From Apoda limacodes (taxonomy: Eukaryota > Arthropoda > Insecta > Lepidoptera > Limacodidae), in the NCBI GenBank assembly GCA_946406115.1, contig OX291546.1, forward strand, positions 15,927,019 to 15,991,018: a DNA stretch of 64,000 nt. Direction: 5' to 3'. The notes under the pieces were generated by a model that was given only the letters and a program-made list of their open reading frames with translations, had not been told where the DNA came from and did not search any database. Shown piece after piece: positions 34,325 to 45,228 of this stretch; within the stretch, counting starts at the first letter, position 1; each line of letters opens with the position of its first letter. Both the position numbers and the translations under genes were made by a program.

Positions 34325-37085
34325 GGCGCACCTGAAGCCGTCCCGTAGCCACACAATGGGACCAGTATGTATGCTGACAAGCGTTGAGGCCGACGCTGAG
34401 TTTTAGGAACTCCATTGAGTGTAGTCCGCGGAGTTGTGCTCAATATATGGCCGCTCAGTCGATTAGTTGCTTTGTTTCAATTTACAGCATGAGAAATGTA
34501 TGCTCACGAATGAGCTAGGTAATACCTATCTATATAGTTGATGACCATGAGAGGATCAGAAACTGCGCCCAAGAATAAAGTTAAGTTGAACATGTATATT
34601 AATTAGATATAAGTAACGAAACTTATTTTTATAACCGTTAGCATATACACGGAGAAAAAACTTTAGTAGCCACAAGTAAATAATACTAGTAACCACTAAA
34701 ATATTAGTAATTCCGAGGACAAGTAAATTACACTGACGGTTACTCATGAGTTTTACTTATTGTATTTTCTAAAAAACTAGTCTTGTTGGAATAACAGTGT
34801 TGTTTACTAAAAACAAGGAAAAATTATTGGAATGATATAAACGAAGCACACTAATAATAAGCGTTTACACCGATAGGTCCTGATGAACCTCTGTGATGCG
34901 AAGCGTACGGTATAACCAATGGTTCGTGTACCTAGTAGATGAAGGGCTGTGGCTCAATTTGTTCAGCTCATATGGTCACCAACTGAGATGCGGCGGTAAA
35001 CGGGAATTCCCCGCCAGTTGAAGAGTTATGCCTGGAGAACGCCTTGGTCTGCTTTACTTGAGATTCGGTTTGTATATATGCGAACTATTGAAGAAACTTT
35101 CATAGCGCGATGTAGGACGCGTGACGTCAACCTTTATTCGTAGTGGTACGATATGATGTTTGTTATTAGTAAATTTCACTAATTTTTAGAAAGGTGTTTG
35201 TTAACGTTAACTGGCCTTCCCTTCACTGTAATGACAAATAGTGTTTTATTTTCCCACTTTAATAAAACTTTTTGTAATCTTTATATGTTTTATAAGATTT
35301 GTAAAATTCTGTAATCCGAAGTACAAATTATTATTTTCGGTAAGTTATAAAACTATGTTGTATTTATTAGTTTACGAAATAAATAAAATGTACTTAAAAT
35401 TATATTTTTTTGTGATTGCCAGAAAAAAAATGTTAAAAATTATAAAATTTAGTATTAACGCATTTTAAAAAACAGGTTTTTAATTCGAACAATATCTTTT
35501 CTCTCTGTGAAAGAGTAAAAGACAAATATACATATTATTTGAACTTCTCGGCGTATCCTTCATATATCTTAGTAGAATTCCCAGATAAGTACCTATTAAA
35601 TACGACAAGCAGCCAAGTTACGTTACCCCCCAGTGCCTCGCAGCCTTTAAGTCCAACTTACTAGTAGAGCCCAAAAACTATAGTGTCTGCATAAGACTGT
35701 CCACAATACAATGAGTTGTGATTTTCTGCAAAAAAAACTGTAGGTACTTACTTACTACCCAATCAGTAGGTCCAACCCCAATCCCAAATTACGTCACAAT
35801 GTTGGTGTAAAAACGGGCCTGTAGATGTGTTCTGGGTTCGTGTTCTGACGCTTTATTTTTGTTCGTTAAGGTTCCGTAGCCAAATGGCAGAAACGGAACC
35901 GTTATAATTTCACAGCTTTATAATTCGCATCATTGCATAGATTTTGATATGTTTTACTAGAAGGTGTAGGTGTAACCCCATCGTGCGGAGTGCAGCGGGT
36001 GGAGAAAACCTAAATAAAATCACAGAAAAATAAGATTTTCTGTTTATGGTTGTTCGCTGGTGAAGTGTCACCAGGTAGATACTTAGGGCTTTAATAAATA
36101 ATACATTTGCGGTTCCTAAAGTAGCTTTTTCCTTGAGATGTAAAGTTAATTTTAAATTTAATTATTTTTTTAAGTTCCTAGGTATACATAGAAACTAACT
36201 TACCAACCTAAACACTCGCTTGACCGTATCTTTACTTTTTACCCGAGTTCAAAAAAGGAGAAGGTTCTTAATTCGTTTATAAATAGTGTGTGTGTTTGAT
36301 TATTATTATTATTCCAAATATTCTAAACATAAATTATAAACCTGTCAAAAATAAACCTAATTTTTACTTAAATAAAACTTACAGTGGATTTTCTGCCACT
36401 GATACTGGTTGTGGTTCCAAGGTGTTGCCATTAGACGCCACCAACAGCAAAGTGAGCAACAATTTTTTTTCCATTACGTTTATACTATATTTCGCTTTAT
36501 CCTAACAACTGTAAATATTATCCCTATTAATTTTTAGTTATATACAAATCTGTTATTAGTGATATACCTGCAGCAAACAAACGTCACAAAAATCAGTGCT
36601 GATTTTGATTAGATATTTAGTTAAAATCGTTTAATTAATGAGTTAAGTCATTTATCTTTTCAAGTACCTAAGTACTCGGATTTAATATTAAATAGGTATA
36701 ACATTATTTATTATATATAATACTATTAAATAGCTATCAGGGCTTTTTAGTCTTATATCCTCAAATGACCAAATTAATGTCATACCAATAAAATAACGTT
36801 TTAACTAAAAAAATAAGCCGATCTCAAATAGGTAACATATGATAAAAAAATGTACCTAAGCCCCTAAAGCAGACAGATTGGACTATAATGTTCTGCTATA
36901 AAATGAAACGTCAAATACGTCATGTCTTATCTAACATTTGCACCTAAAAAGAACGGGTTGCACTCCGGGAGTGCCGGCAGAAGTGAAAACATACTAGGTA
37001 TTTCAAAAAAGGTTTTTCAAAACCTCATTTCCAGTTTTGAATCCCTTTTCAACAGATACCCATACATTCATTTCAATGTACCGCA
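34325..37085. other. no recognisable gene
   Basis: AT-rich. A 'GGTACGGAACC' fragment lies at 35867-35905 (GTTCCGTAGCCAAATGGCAGAAACGGAACC), and a TTCAAAAAAGGAGAAGGTTCTTAATTCG motif at 36248-36275. Confidence 0.45.
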
Positions 37086-37089
37086 AAAA

Positions 37090-37512
37090 ATGAAGATCTT
37101 GCTGAGTAATGAAGATCTGTAAAGAAACTACTAGTCTACGATCAAAAATTAAAAAAATAAAGCCGTTTCTAGTTTGACAGCTGTCATCCGAAATGAAGAT
37201 CTTGATGAGATCTATCACTTCTGTACAGAAACTACTAGTCTACGATCAAAAGTTACGGAGATAAAGCCGTTTCCAGTTTGACAGCTGTCATCCGATATGG
37301 AGATCTTGATGAGATCTATCACTTCTGTAAAGAAACTACTAGTCTACGATCAAAGGTTACGGAGATAAAGCCGTTTCTAGTCTGACAGCTGTCATCCGAA
37401 ATTAAGATTTTGATGAGATCTATCACTTCCGTAAAGAAACTACTAGTCTACGATCTGAAAGTGACGACTATAAAGCCGATTCTAATTTGACAGCTGTTAT
37501 CCAAAATGAAGA
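37090..37512 (-). repeat. ~104-bp tandem repeat, four units (third cluster)
   Basis: GACAGCTGTCAT, GATCTTGATGAGATCTATCA, CTTCTGTAAAGAAACTACTAGTCTACGATC and TTACGGAGATAAAGCCG recur at 37176, 37280, 37384 and 37489 (period 104-105). The units are closer to one another than to those of the 2-kb and 14-kb clusters. A partial unit lies at about 37098-37145. Confidence 0.92.
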
Positions 37513-37525
37513 TTTTGGTGAAATC

Positions 37526-37590
37526 GTAAAATTTACAAAGAAAAAGCCCGTGGGCGTTATGACACTGTTTACGAGCAAGTGTGATAAAAA
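37526..37590 (+). pseudogene. duplicated fragment of TULIP-gene exon 2
   Basis: GTAAAATTTACAAAGAAAAAGCC.GTGG (37526-37553), then ATGACACTGTTTACGAG.AAGTGTGAT.AAAA (37559-37590), match 27622-27700 on the minus strand in two blocks. About 44 bp are missing between the blocks. The second block crosses the exon's donor site into the intron, so this is a DNA-level copy and not a retrocopy. The donor GT is changed to GC. Confidence 0.8.
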
Positions 37591-37607
37591 CTAACTAAAC
37601 AGAAAAA

Positions 37608-37900
37608 AAATGCATAACGCCGCTGTAGACGTTTTCACTTCAAAATTATAATAGGCGTTTCCGTCTGACGAATTTTTTTGATCAGCCTGACGCGATGTTT
37701 GTTTTTCCTTTTTTGACGTAGTATATTTTACATCTCAATCTGTCAAAGCCTAATGTAAATAAATCTGACGCGAGTTCCGTCTTTCGAATTTTCTGTGAAT
37801 TTTCGATCAGGACACGTGACCTGACGTGAGTTTAACATTTTTTACCCATCACAAAAAAAGTGCACAACGCCACTAAAGAAGTTTTCTCTTCAAAAATATT
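37608..37900 (+). repeat. 250-bp-spaced direct repeat
   Basis: TGCATAACGCCGCTGTAGACGTTTTCACTTCAAAATTAT (37611) and TGCACAACGCCACTAAAGAAGTTTTCTCTTCAAAAATAT (37861) are imperfect direct repeats. The spacer contains related (C)TGACGCGA(T/G)...TTTCCGTC words. The arrangement could be two tandem units of a ~250-bp repeat. Confidence 0.65.
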
Positions 37901-38083
37901 TTCATAGCGCATGCAGTGGTGAACCGCCTCGGTGACTACTTGTGGAGCCAGGTAGGTACCGCCAGATATCGTGACCTCGTATGCTAGGCAGCTGATGCGT
38001 TTGGGGGCCAAGTTGGGCTTAATTAAGAAACGATGCGACGCGGCATGATAGTCTAGGCGGCGAGGCGATAACCTCTATAAAAA

Positions 38084-40555
38084 TTAAAAAGGGAGACCCT
38101 CTTCTGCCTCTTCATGGGGGCTCTGGAAAGGCTCTGTTATAGCGAAGGTTCCCATCGTCACACTCGCCAGAGTCCTTGTGGGGAGCAGACATGGATGACA
38201 TGTTCTCCGTGCATCTCTTCGTTCTTTTGAATCCAGGAGGCATCTCTTCGTTCTTTTGAATCCAGGAGGAGGAGCAGTAGAAACCAGACTTTTTCCAAAC
38301 CACGACAGGGAACTCATTCAGCAACCCAAGCCTTCTTGGGAGGAAATTTCTCTGAAACCGCACTGTACTTGACCATTTCGGTTTTAAAGTGAAAGAATGA
38401 ATTCCCTGCCGATGGTGAGCGGTGCGATGGTAAAAAGTAGCCGAGGGCATCATTTCAAACAATTCCTCAGAACACATCCCATTGTAGAAGCGGTAGAACA
38501 CACACAGGGAGGCAAAGTCTCTCCTCAGAATTAGGGGCTCGATACGGCAAGTGAGTTTGGGATTGTCAACAATCTCACAGCCCGACGTTGAACCGAGTCA
38601 AAAGAGCCAAGCTGGTATCTGGGTGCGCCCGCCCAGGGATGGCAGCAGTACTCCATATAGGGTCGAACTTGCAACATGTAAAGCAGCAACCTTTGCCCTG
38701 ACGTGAAAAATTGCTTCGCTCTGATGAATGCACCAAGTTTTTTGGACGCCAGCTTCACCTTGTCTTGCAAATGATCTCGGAACTGAACATCAGTGGAGAT
38801 TTCAACACCAAGTATCCTGATGCTCTTGGAGATGGTGAGGGAAGTGTTCCGGAATTGTGGCACCATAGTGAATGGGGTTTTTTTTAGCGATTAAAGCGCA
38901 GACTTGTGTCTTTGTAGGGTTAAATTGGACTTATTTTTCCCGTCTTCAGTCAGAAACCTCGGACAGAGTGGTCTCAATTTGAGACACAAGTTCTCCACGC
39001 TTCTCTTCCACAAGGGAACGAGGGATGCTTGTACGACCCGTGTAATAAACGTCTCCAGTACCGTCATCTGCATAGCAATGTATGTTGTTGATGTCCAACA
39101 TGTTATTGATATGCGGTAGAAACAGCGTAGGAGACAACTAGGGCATGTAATTACCAGATATTTTCACTTCCGGTAAAATTACCTGTAAAAATATTTTTCA
39201 GTTTTCTGAAAGCTGCATAGATGCCAAAGTAAGTAGTAAGTAAGTTTAAAAAAACTGCATCGAATGCTATATATGTGTATGATTTTAATAAACTAAACGC
39301 TGGCTACAGAGCGACCAGCATTATTAAGTACACTAACAAGTTTACTTGGAAAAATTTTGATCGCTGCTGACAAAGCGATAGACCGACATTCAGAAGGCGA
39401 GCTGAAGATAACCAACCGCTGCCCCGACGTGAAGTACTTCCTCGCTCTGTTGAGTTCACCTAGTTTTTTGGACGCCAGCTTCATCTGATCTTGTAAATGA
39501 TCTCGGAACTGAACATCGCTGGAGATGTCAACACCAAGGATCCCAATGCTCTTGGAGATGGAGAGGGGATTGTTCTGGAATTGTGGGACTACAGTGAATG
39601 GGGTTTTCTTAGTGGTCAACGCGTAGACTTGTTTCTTTGTAAAGTTGAATCGGACCCAATCAGAAACCTTGGACAGTGCGGTCTCGAGAGATGTTTGCAA
39701 GACCAGTGTAATAAGCTTCTCCAGTACTATCATCTGCATAGCAATGCATGTTGTTGATGTACAACGATAGCGAAAGCCATATTGACGGTAACTGACGAGG
39801 TCGTGTTTTTTTAGGTATCAAAGAAGCTGTGTGTTGACCACACGCTCCATCACCTCGGAGAGGAGGGAGGTAATAGCGATAGGCATATAATTCAATGGAT
39901 CTGATCTATCGCCCTTTTTGGGCACCGCGTGCACGTTCGTAGTCTTCCATGAGGACGGAAATTGTGTGGTAGGAAAGAGGCGCGTGAGTACAGGACATAA
40001 CTCAGGAGCACACTGTTTAAGCACCACAGCTGGTATACCGTCTGGCCCACTCGACTTATGAATGTCTAGAGAAAGCAACGCCCGCCGGACCGCCCGTTGT
40101 GTTATGGAGATTTCCGGCATGGTCTTACCGCACGCGGTATAGTAGGTGGTTCAGGCCCTTCGTTGTTCATATTCAATTTGGAGGCAAAGAGACTGCCCAA
40201 TAGATGGCTTTCTCTCTTGCACTTTAGGCCAAGTTACCATCGGTCTTTCGCAGTGGTGGCAACGGCGACTGGCAGAACTTCCCCTCGGCAGCTTTAGCAA
40301 GCGACCAGAAAGCACGACTCCCAGAGGCATAACTCGCAAGTCGCCCACCTAATTTGCCGATGAATTGGAATTTAGCTCTGGCAGTTGCTTTCTTACTGAA
40401 CTTCGAGGCAGCATTTAATTTTCGTTTTAAGTCAGAAATATTCAAATCCTTATTATTACGAGCCGTGGTCCAAGCCTCATAAGCAGTTTGCTTAAGATTT
40501 TTAGCTTCTCTGCAAGACCTATTAAACTACGGTCGTTTTTTGACGCCAGAAGCTA
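38084..40555 (-). pseudogene. Jockey-like LINE ORF2, rearranged
   Basis: Read on the minus strand: endonuclease-RT linker (40555-40224, SGSRAFWSLAKAAEGKFCQ), RT blocks (40120-39818, SLDIHKSSGPDGIPAVVLKQ and VPKKGDRSDPLNYMPIAITS), a first thumb region (39739-39293), then RT palm (39137-38946, SPTLFLPHINNML and HCYADDG), a second thumb region (38866-38531) and the C-terminal block (38501-38084, CSEELFEMMPSATFYHR and FQRNFLPRRLGLLNE). The thumb block (ILGV.IS.DVQFRDHLQD...LASKKLG) occurs twice, and fingers/palm sequence is missing before the first. The element has therefore undergone an internal duplication plus a deletion. Stops and frameshifts make it inactive. Confidence 0.92.
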
Positions 40556-40754
40556 GTAGCAGGTTAGGAATAAAATATTTCTTACCATACCCTTATGTCT
40601 CCTGACAAATTTAGAAACTTCTTCTTTTATTGAAGTAGGTTAAAAAGACCATGTGATAATTCGTGAAATAAAATTTAAATTGCTAAGCTTACGTAGATTC
40701 GAAAACAATCCAACGACTACAGTATGGAGTTCTGCAAGAAAGAAGTCATTAGAT

Positions 40755-40875
40755 TTCTGAAGGGTCGGCAACGCGCGAGTGATACCCCTGGTGTTGCAAG
40801 CGTCCATAGGCTACGGTGACCGCTTACCATTGGGCGGCCCGTAAGCTTGTTTGCCACTTTAGTGGTAAAAAAAAA
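40755..40875 (+). mobile_element. Jockey-like LINE 3' end, copy B
   Basis: GGGTCGGCAACGCGCGAGTG ... GTTGCAAGCGTCCATAGGCTACGGTGACCGCTTACCAT ... GCTTGTTTGCCACTTTAGTGG and an A tail. It matches, inverted, 18150-18240 and 47138-47220. Confidence 0.8.
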
Positions 40876-41026
40876 AGAAAACAAACTTAGGTTTTAGTAT
40901 TATAACAATTCAACTGCAATAATTTATACTGCGTTTCTTTAATCGTTTTAGTTTTATAGATATTTGTAGCTTTATTTATTTTATTCCAACGTTTTTCTGC
41001 GTCACTACTGCCAGGATTAAATTCCT

Positions 41027-42165
41027 TTATTTTGTGCATTCTTTGTTCGTCCTACCACTCTTTTTTTCACTTAAAGCGCATCTGAGATCGTGTTCCATAT
41101 TGAGACGATTTCTGGCCTTTGTTTTAAGTGTCACCAAAGTTGAGAAACCGCTCTCACACCTGTAAGTAGTAGCAAACGGTACCAACATTTTTAAAGCTCT
41201 GTCTGCTATGATAGGATATTCAGCACCTACTGTTTTTCCAAAATGTACATAGGTCATAATTTTGGAACTCGACTCGAGTGCAATCCTCACGTAGTCCAAG
41301 AAATTCTACTTAGCTGACACAACTTCAACTTTAAAAATATTATCATCAGTCAAAAATGGTCTAAATACCCCAGAGTTGAAACGACGGTTATCCATATCTG
41401 GGAAATATTGTTGCTTTGAGCTTATTATTGATGACAAACGCCTGTACCCGGAAACTTCAAATGTAATCTTGTCAGCTTTATCGTTTTCCAGTTGCTCACA
41501 AACTTGTGAAAACATGGTCATATCACCAACCTGAACTCTACGTTTGTATATTTCCAATTTGCGAATAAAGCTTGCTACTTTGTCTTGCGATATTAAAATA
41601 TTGGTAATATTTCCCTGTAACGCAAGCATTTGAACGAATATTTTATGTTTAATTTTTAAGTAAATCTCAGTGTCTTTTTTTGATCGTTGGTTTTCGAAAA
41701 ATAATCTTATTTCTTCGCGAAGCTGAAAAACTCTGTTTAACACTTTTCCTCTTGACAGCCAGCGAACCCTTGTATGATACAAGAGGGAGTTAAATTTAGC
41801 GCCAACTTCATCGCAGAGCACTTTTAACAATCTAGATATGGTAGCGCCCCCACGAATATGATTTACACTTTTTACAATATCATTGAACGTGTGTAACAAA
41901 TCACTAGGAAGCGTCTTGACAGCTACAGCGTAGCGATGTATCAGGCAATAATATGACAAAACTTGAGGAGCAATTGTTGTAACATTGCTTAGAATCCCGA
42001 ACGAATACCCATCACAGAAGGCGCACCGTCTGTGCACACGCCAACTAACTTTGACCAGTCTATTCTGTTTTCTTCAATAATTTATTTTAAAGTTAAGAAC
42101 ACGTCTTCGCCGCGAGTGGTGATCAAAGGCTTACAGAACAAGTATTCCGCTTTTACATTATACTA
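41027..42165 (-). pseudogene. hAT-type transposase relic (ZBED5/FAM200-like)
   Basis: The minus strand gives, in order: EYLFCKPLITTRGEDVFL and [13 protein letters not shown] (42160-42010, one frameshift to what follows); [34 protein letters not shown] and [14 protein letters not shown] (41960-41700); and, after an in-frame TAG at 41306-41308, EYPIIADRALKMLVPFATTY and CESGFSTL...RNRLNMEHDLRCALS (41220-41060), the hAT C-terminal dimerisation region. The BED finger and N-terminus are missing. The layout is that of ZBED5-like hAT (Buster-group) transposases. Damage is light: about 330 codons contain one stop and one frameshift. Confidence 0.92.
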
Positions 42166-42171
42166 ACTCAC

Positions 42172-42198
42172 CTACTATCATAAAATTAGTAGGTGTTG
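42172..42198. repeat. short perfect hairpin
   Basis: CACCTACTA...TAGTAGGTG with a 9-bp loop, at the upstream edge of the hAT relic. Confidence 0.7.
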
Positions 42199-42653
42199 GC
42201 TAGACACGCTGTGCTGATGTGTCATTTTGAAATTCGGCGTTCGAGACAATAACCAGCTCATTATTACCCCCGCGAAATACAAGTTTTACCCCTGGGTACT
42301 TACCTCCAGGTTAGGAACTGAGGCCTTAGATAGATCACAGAAAACACCCAAGGCATCCATCCAGTCTTCCCATGCATCAAATATGTACTGGATAAGTTCA
42401 ACACCAATATTGGTTGTTGAGCGACCCTTGTGAATCCTTAAAAATCCAAAAAACCAATATACAAGTTAGGAGTGAACTAAAGTGAATACTCAATTGATTT
42501 AAGATCAGTTTTTAAATTTTTTTTACTGAAAATGGGTAGTACAGAAATTGGTTAAAAGTTAAACAGGTCAGTAGTAATACCTGAATTCAATATAGGTACA
42601 ACTTTACTGTACTTCATGACATTAGAAAATATACTCAATACATTTATTAACTA

Positions 42654-42700
42654 CTAGCGGCCCGTCCCGGCTTTGCATAGGTGGTCTTCTATTTTTAAAA
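42654..42700 (-). mobile_element. Helitron 3' end fragment
   Basis: On the minus strand, GCAAAGCCGGGACGGGCCGCTAG|T: a GC-rich stem followed by CTAG|T. Confidence 0.6.
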
Positions 42701-42874
42701 CATTTTGGGATAAAGTAAGAGTAATTAATATACATGACATAAGTAGTTTTTTTTTGAAATTACAATTTATATTTCTATCCATAAACCTATTTTTATTCTT
42801 AAAATTTTTTTTCTTTAAAAAGTCCAAATATTGAATGTTGGTTGCGTTCGCTGTACCCCTACGTTTAATTTTTC

Positions 42875-42994
42875 TGGGTTGCACCAACTGACTTTGACAG
42901 GCCGGTTAAGTTTAAAAATGGTGCCTCTGCAAATTTTCATACAATCTTCCATTTTTGACGGCTGGTTAACGTCAAAGTTAGTTGTTGCAACCCA
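42875..42994. mobile_element. 120-bp MITE with 24-bp TIRs
   Basis: TGGGTTGCACCAACTGACTTTGAC and, inverted, TGGGTTGCAACAACTAACTTTGAC, separated by about 70 bp. No clear target duplication. Confidence 0.8.
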
Positions 42995-42999
42995 CCCTT

Positions 43000-43735
43000 A
43001 GTATTTTGTTTAGATTGACATTTTTATATTCGTAATATTTATCTTATCTTGGAATGTCTGATTTGAATAATTCATAAAGTAATCTACAGTTATTCAAACA
43101 GTCTTGAATACGAAATAATTTATTTGAATAAGGATTAATACAAAGGTATGCACAACATAGTCTGATTTTGGTCGGCAATTCTTTTTAAATGTAAAGAAGT
43201 AGGTATAGTGAAATAACTTTAATAGTTGGACATATGGCATCGCAAATTTTTTATAGATATTGATACGATTATGTTTTTTTATATTGTAGAACATTTTTTT
43301 GTTCTATCATTAATAGTTTCCGCATCGCATTCGATGAAAAACATTTTATGGCTAATTTATTTTACACCTTGGGTTACATTATTGACGTTTTAGTAGGGAT
43401 CCCTAATTTTTCCTTGTAATAAAAATAGCCTATATTATTCGTTATAAACATACAAAAAATACACATCTTTCCTCTTTATAACACTATGGTGTAGATCAAA
43501 GCTAGTCAGGGAGCAATAACTTAAATTTTGGTTTTAACTAGAATGGGGGTCAGCGGAGTTTTTATAATTTTAATGAGTTGAATGCTTTAACGACATGATT
43601 ATGGTTTACATATGTAAATTTAAAATTTTTTGGGCATTCTTTTACACTTTTTTTTAACAGTGCCTCTAATAATGTTGCTTGCAATGCAATGCTACAAACG
43701 ACTACATTATACCCAAGTAGCAATGACTAGCCTTA
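43000..43735. other. no recognisable gene
   Basis: AT-rich, non-coding. Confidence 0.4.
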
Positions 43736-43737
43736 AA

Positions 43738-44030
43738 AAGGAATTGTAGATATCTTGAAGACAAATTATCGAATCCGGGCTTTTGTCTTGGCTAAAACTA
43801 TTATGTCCCTCAGGATATCCTCTAGATATACTCTAAGGCAACGTGAAGTAAAAATGGGAACAGATTTAAATAGAATATTAGGAGTCACTGCATACTACTT
43901 TGTAGATAAACTTCAGTCGCACTTAGGAGAGACTAGTATTAACAAATTCTTAAGACAGACTTCATGATATCCTGAAGGTTGGCTTCATCCATAGCAACAG
44001 TTTTCAAGATATCTACAATACTTAGTTAAG
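43738..44030. mobile_element. probable foldback MITE
   Basis: ATTGTAGATATCTTGAAGAC (43743) and, inverted, ATTGTAGATATCTTGAAAAC (ending 44022); a second CAGGATATC pair lies inside. The arms are imperfect. Confidence 0.6.
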
Positions 44031-44889
44031 GCTTAGAAAGGGCATTAGTCCAGATTTAAACCATGCTTACATAAATAAAATTTAATACTTGTTTGCTTTT
44101 ATGTAGTTATTGTTAAGAAAAATAATGGTGAACTTAGTACATATTTGATTCCATAAAAGATTATTACTACTATGGCGTACAAATTAGTAACTATTGTTAT
44201 CAAAAACAGGATAAATTATGTTGTCAGAGAATATAGAACTGAAACCCACGCTTGATTCTCGTTTAAAATTGACAGATAATGTTACAAAACAGACGGGCCC
44301 TATAAATTCCGCAAAAGTTGTAAATGTTAAATTTGCTATTAAATAAATTGAAACCACTTAATTTTAATTTTTTATGTTATTAATGTAATTTAAAAGTCTA
44401 TTATTATAATTTTAGTAACAATTTTGTCGATTTTAACAATTGGCATAATATTTATATCAGTATCATAAATGATGGAAAATGGCGTAAATTCATATTTCTC
44501 CTAACGAAGTAAGACTTCAGACAATAAAGAATTTTTAAGGTTAGTTCAAAAAAAGTTAAGGCAAACAATAATTTATGTATGATTATTTAAGACAAGATAT
44601 CCTTAAGTTGACCTTAAAATTGATTTGATCTATTACTACTTAAGACAATTTAGGTTGTATACACTCTTTTTTTATTTACTCAATACTAAATTGCCGTAAA
44701 TTTTATTATATTTGTATTGTTTGTGCTAAAAAGGTTTATGCAACAAGTAAGTTTACAGAATTTGAATAAACTACTACGTAGTGGACTAAAGATACGTTGT
44801 AAGAACGGTACTTATGTACCTATTTTTTTTAACCTGCTTATAGGTAAATAATTTCATGAAATAACTAAGCAATCCAAGATTTATCCAAA

Positions 44890-45228
44890 AGATTGGCACA
44901 ACTATATGAGACTGACGGAACCTACGTACCTAAAATTATTGAAACTAGTATCACCTAAAAGAAGCGTGATACAAAAATCGTTGATCGCAAAGAACCATGC
45001 TTTTAGGTCGTTCCATTTGCCTACTTCTTAGCAGAAATTGTTAGCGGTTTGCGTTTCATGCTTTAGATAGCAAAATCTAATCTGGACTTTTAGCGTTTCG
45101 TCAACGATTTTGCAACAAAATGTTGCTACTAAAAACCCATCTCGGGAAGTGGGTATTTTGCGCTACTTTTTGACAGCTTACAAATGTGAAAGTTAATCCT
45201 TTGAGAAAAATAGTTGTGTCGTTATTAA
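44890..45228 (+). repeat. left arm of a ~335-bp palindrome
   Basis: It matches the inverted right arm (46794-47120) over nearly its whole length: GCACAACTATATGAGACTGACGGAACC, TTAGCGGTTTGCGTTTCAT, AACCCATCTCGGGAAGTGGGT and AATAGTTGTGTCGTTATTAA. A ~13-bp insertion and scattered mismatches are the only differences. The inner end is TTAA. Confidence 0.93.

Noticed and set aside
34194..34443. Overlapping 70-73-codon ORFs on the minus strand
   Set aside because: They come from the CpG-rich terminal inverted repeat of the element at 33666-34321; no domain and no splice support.
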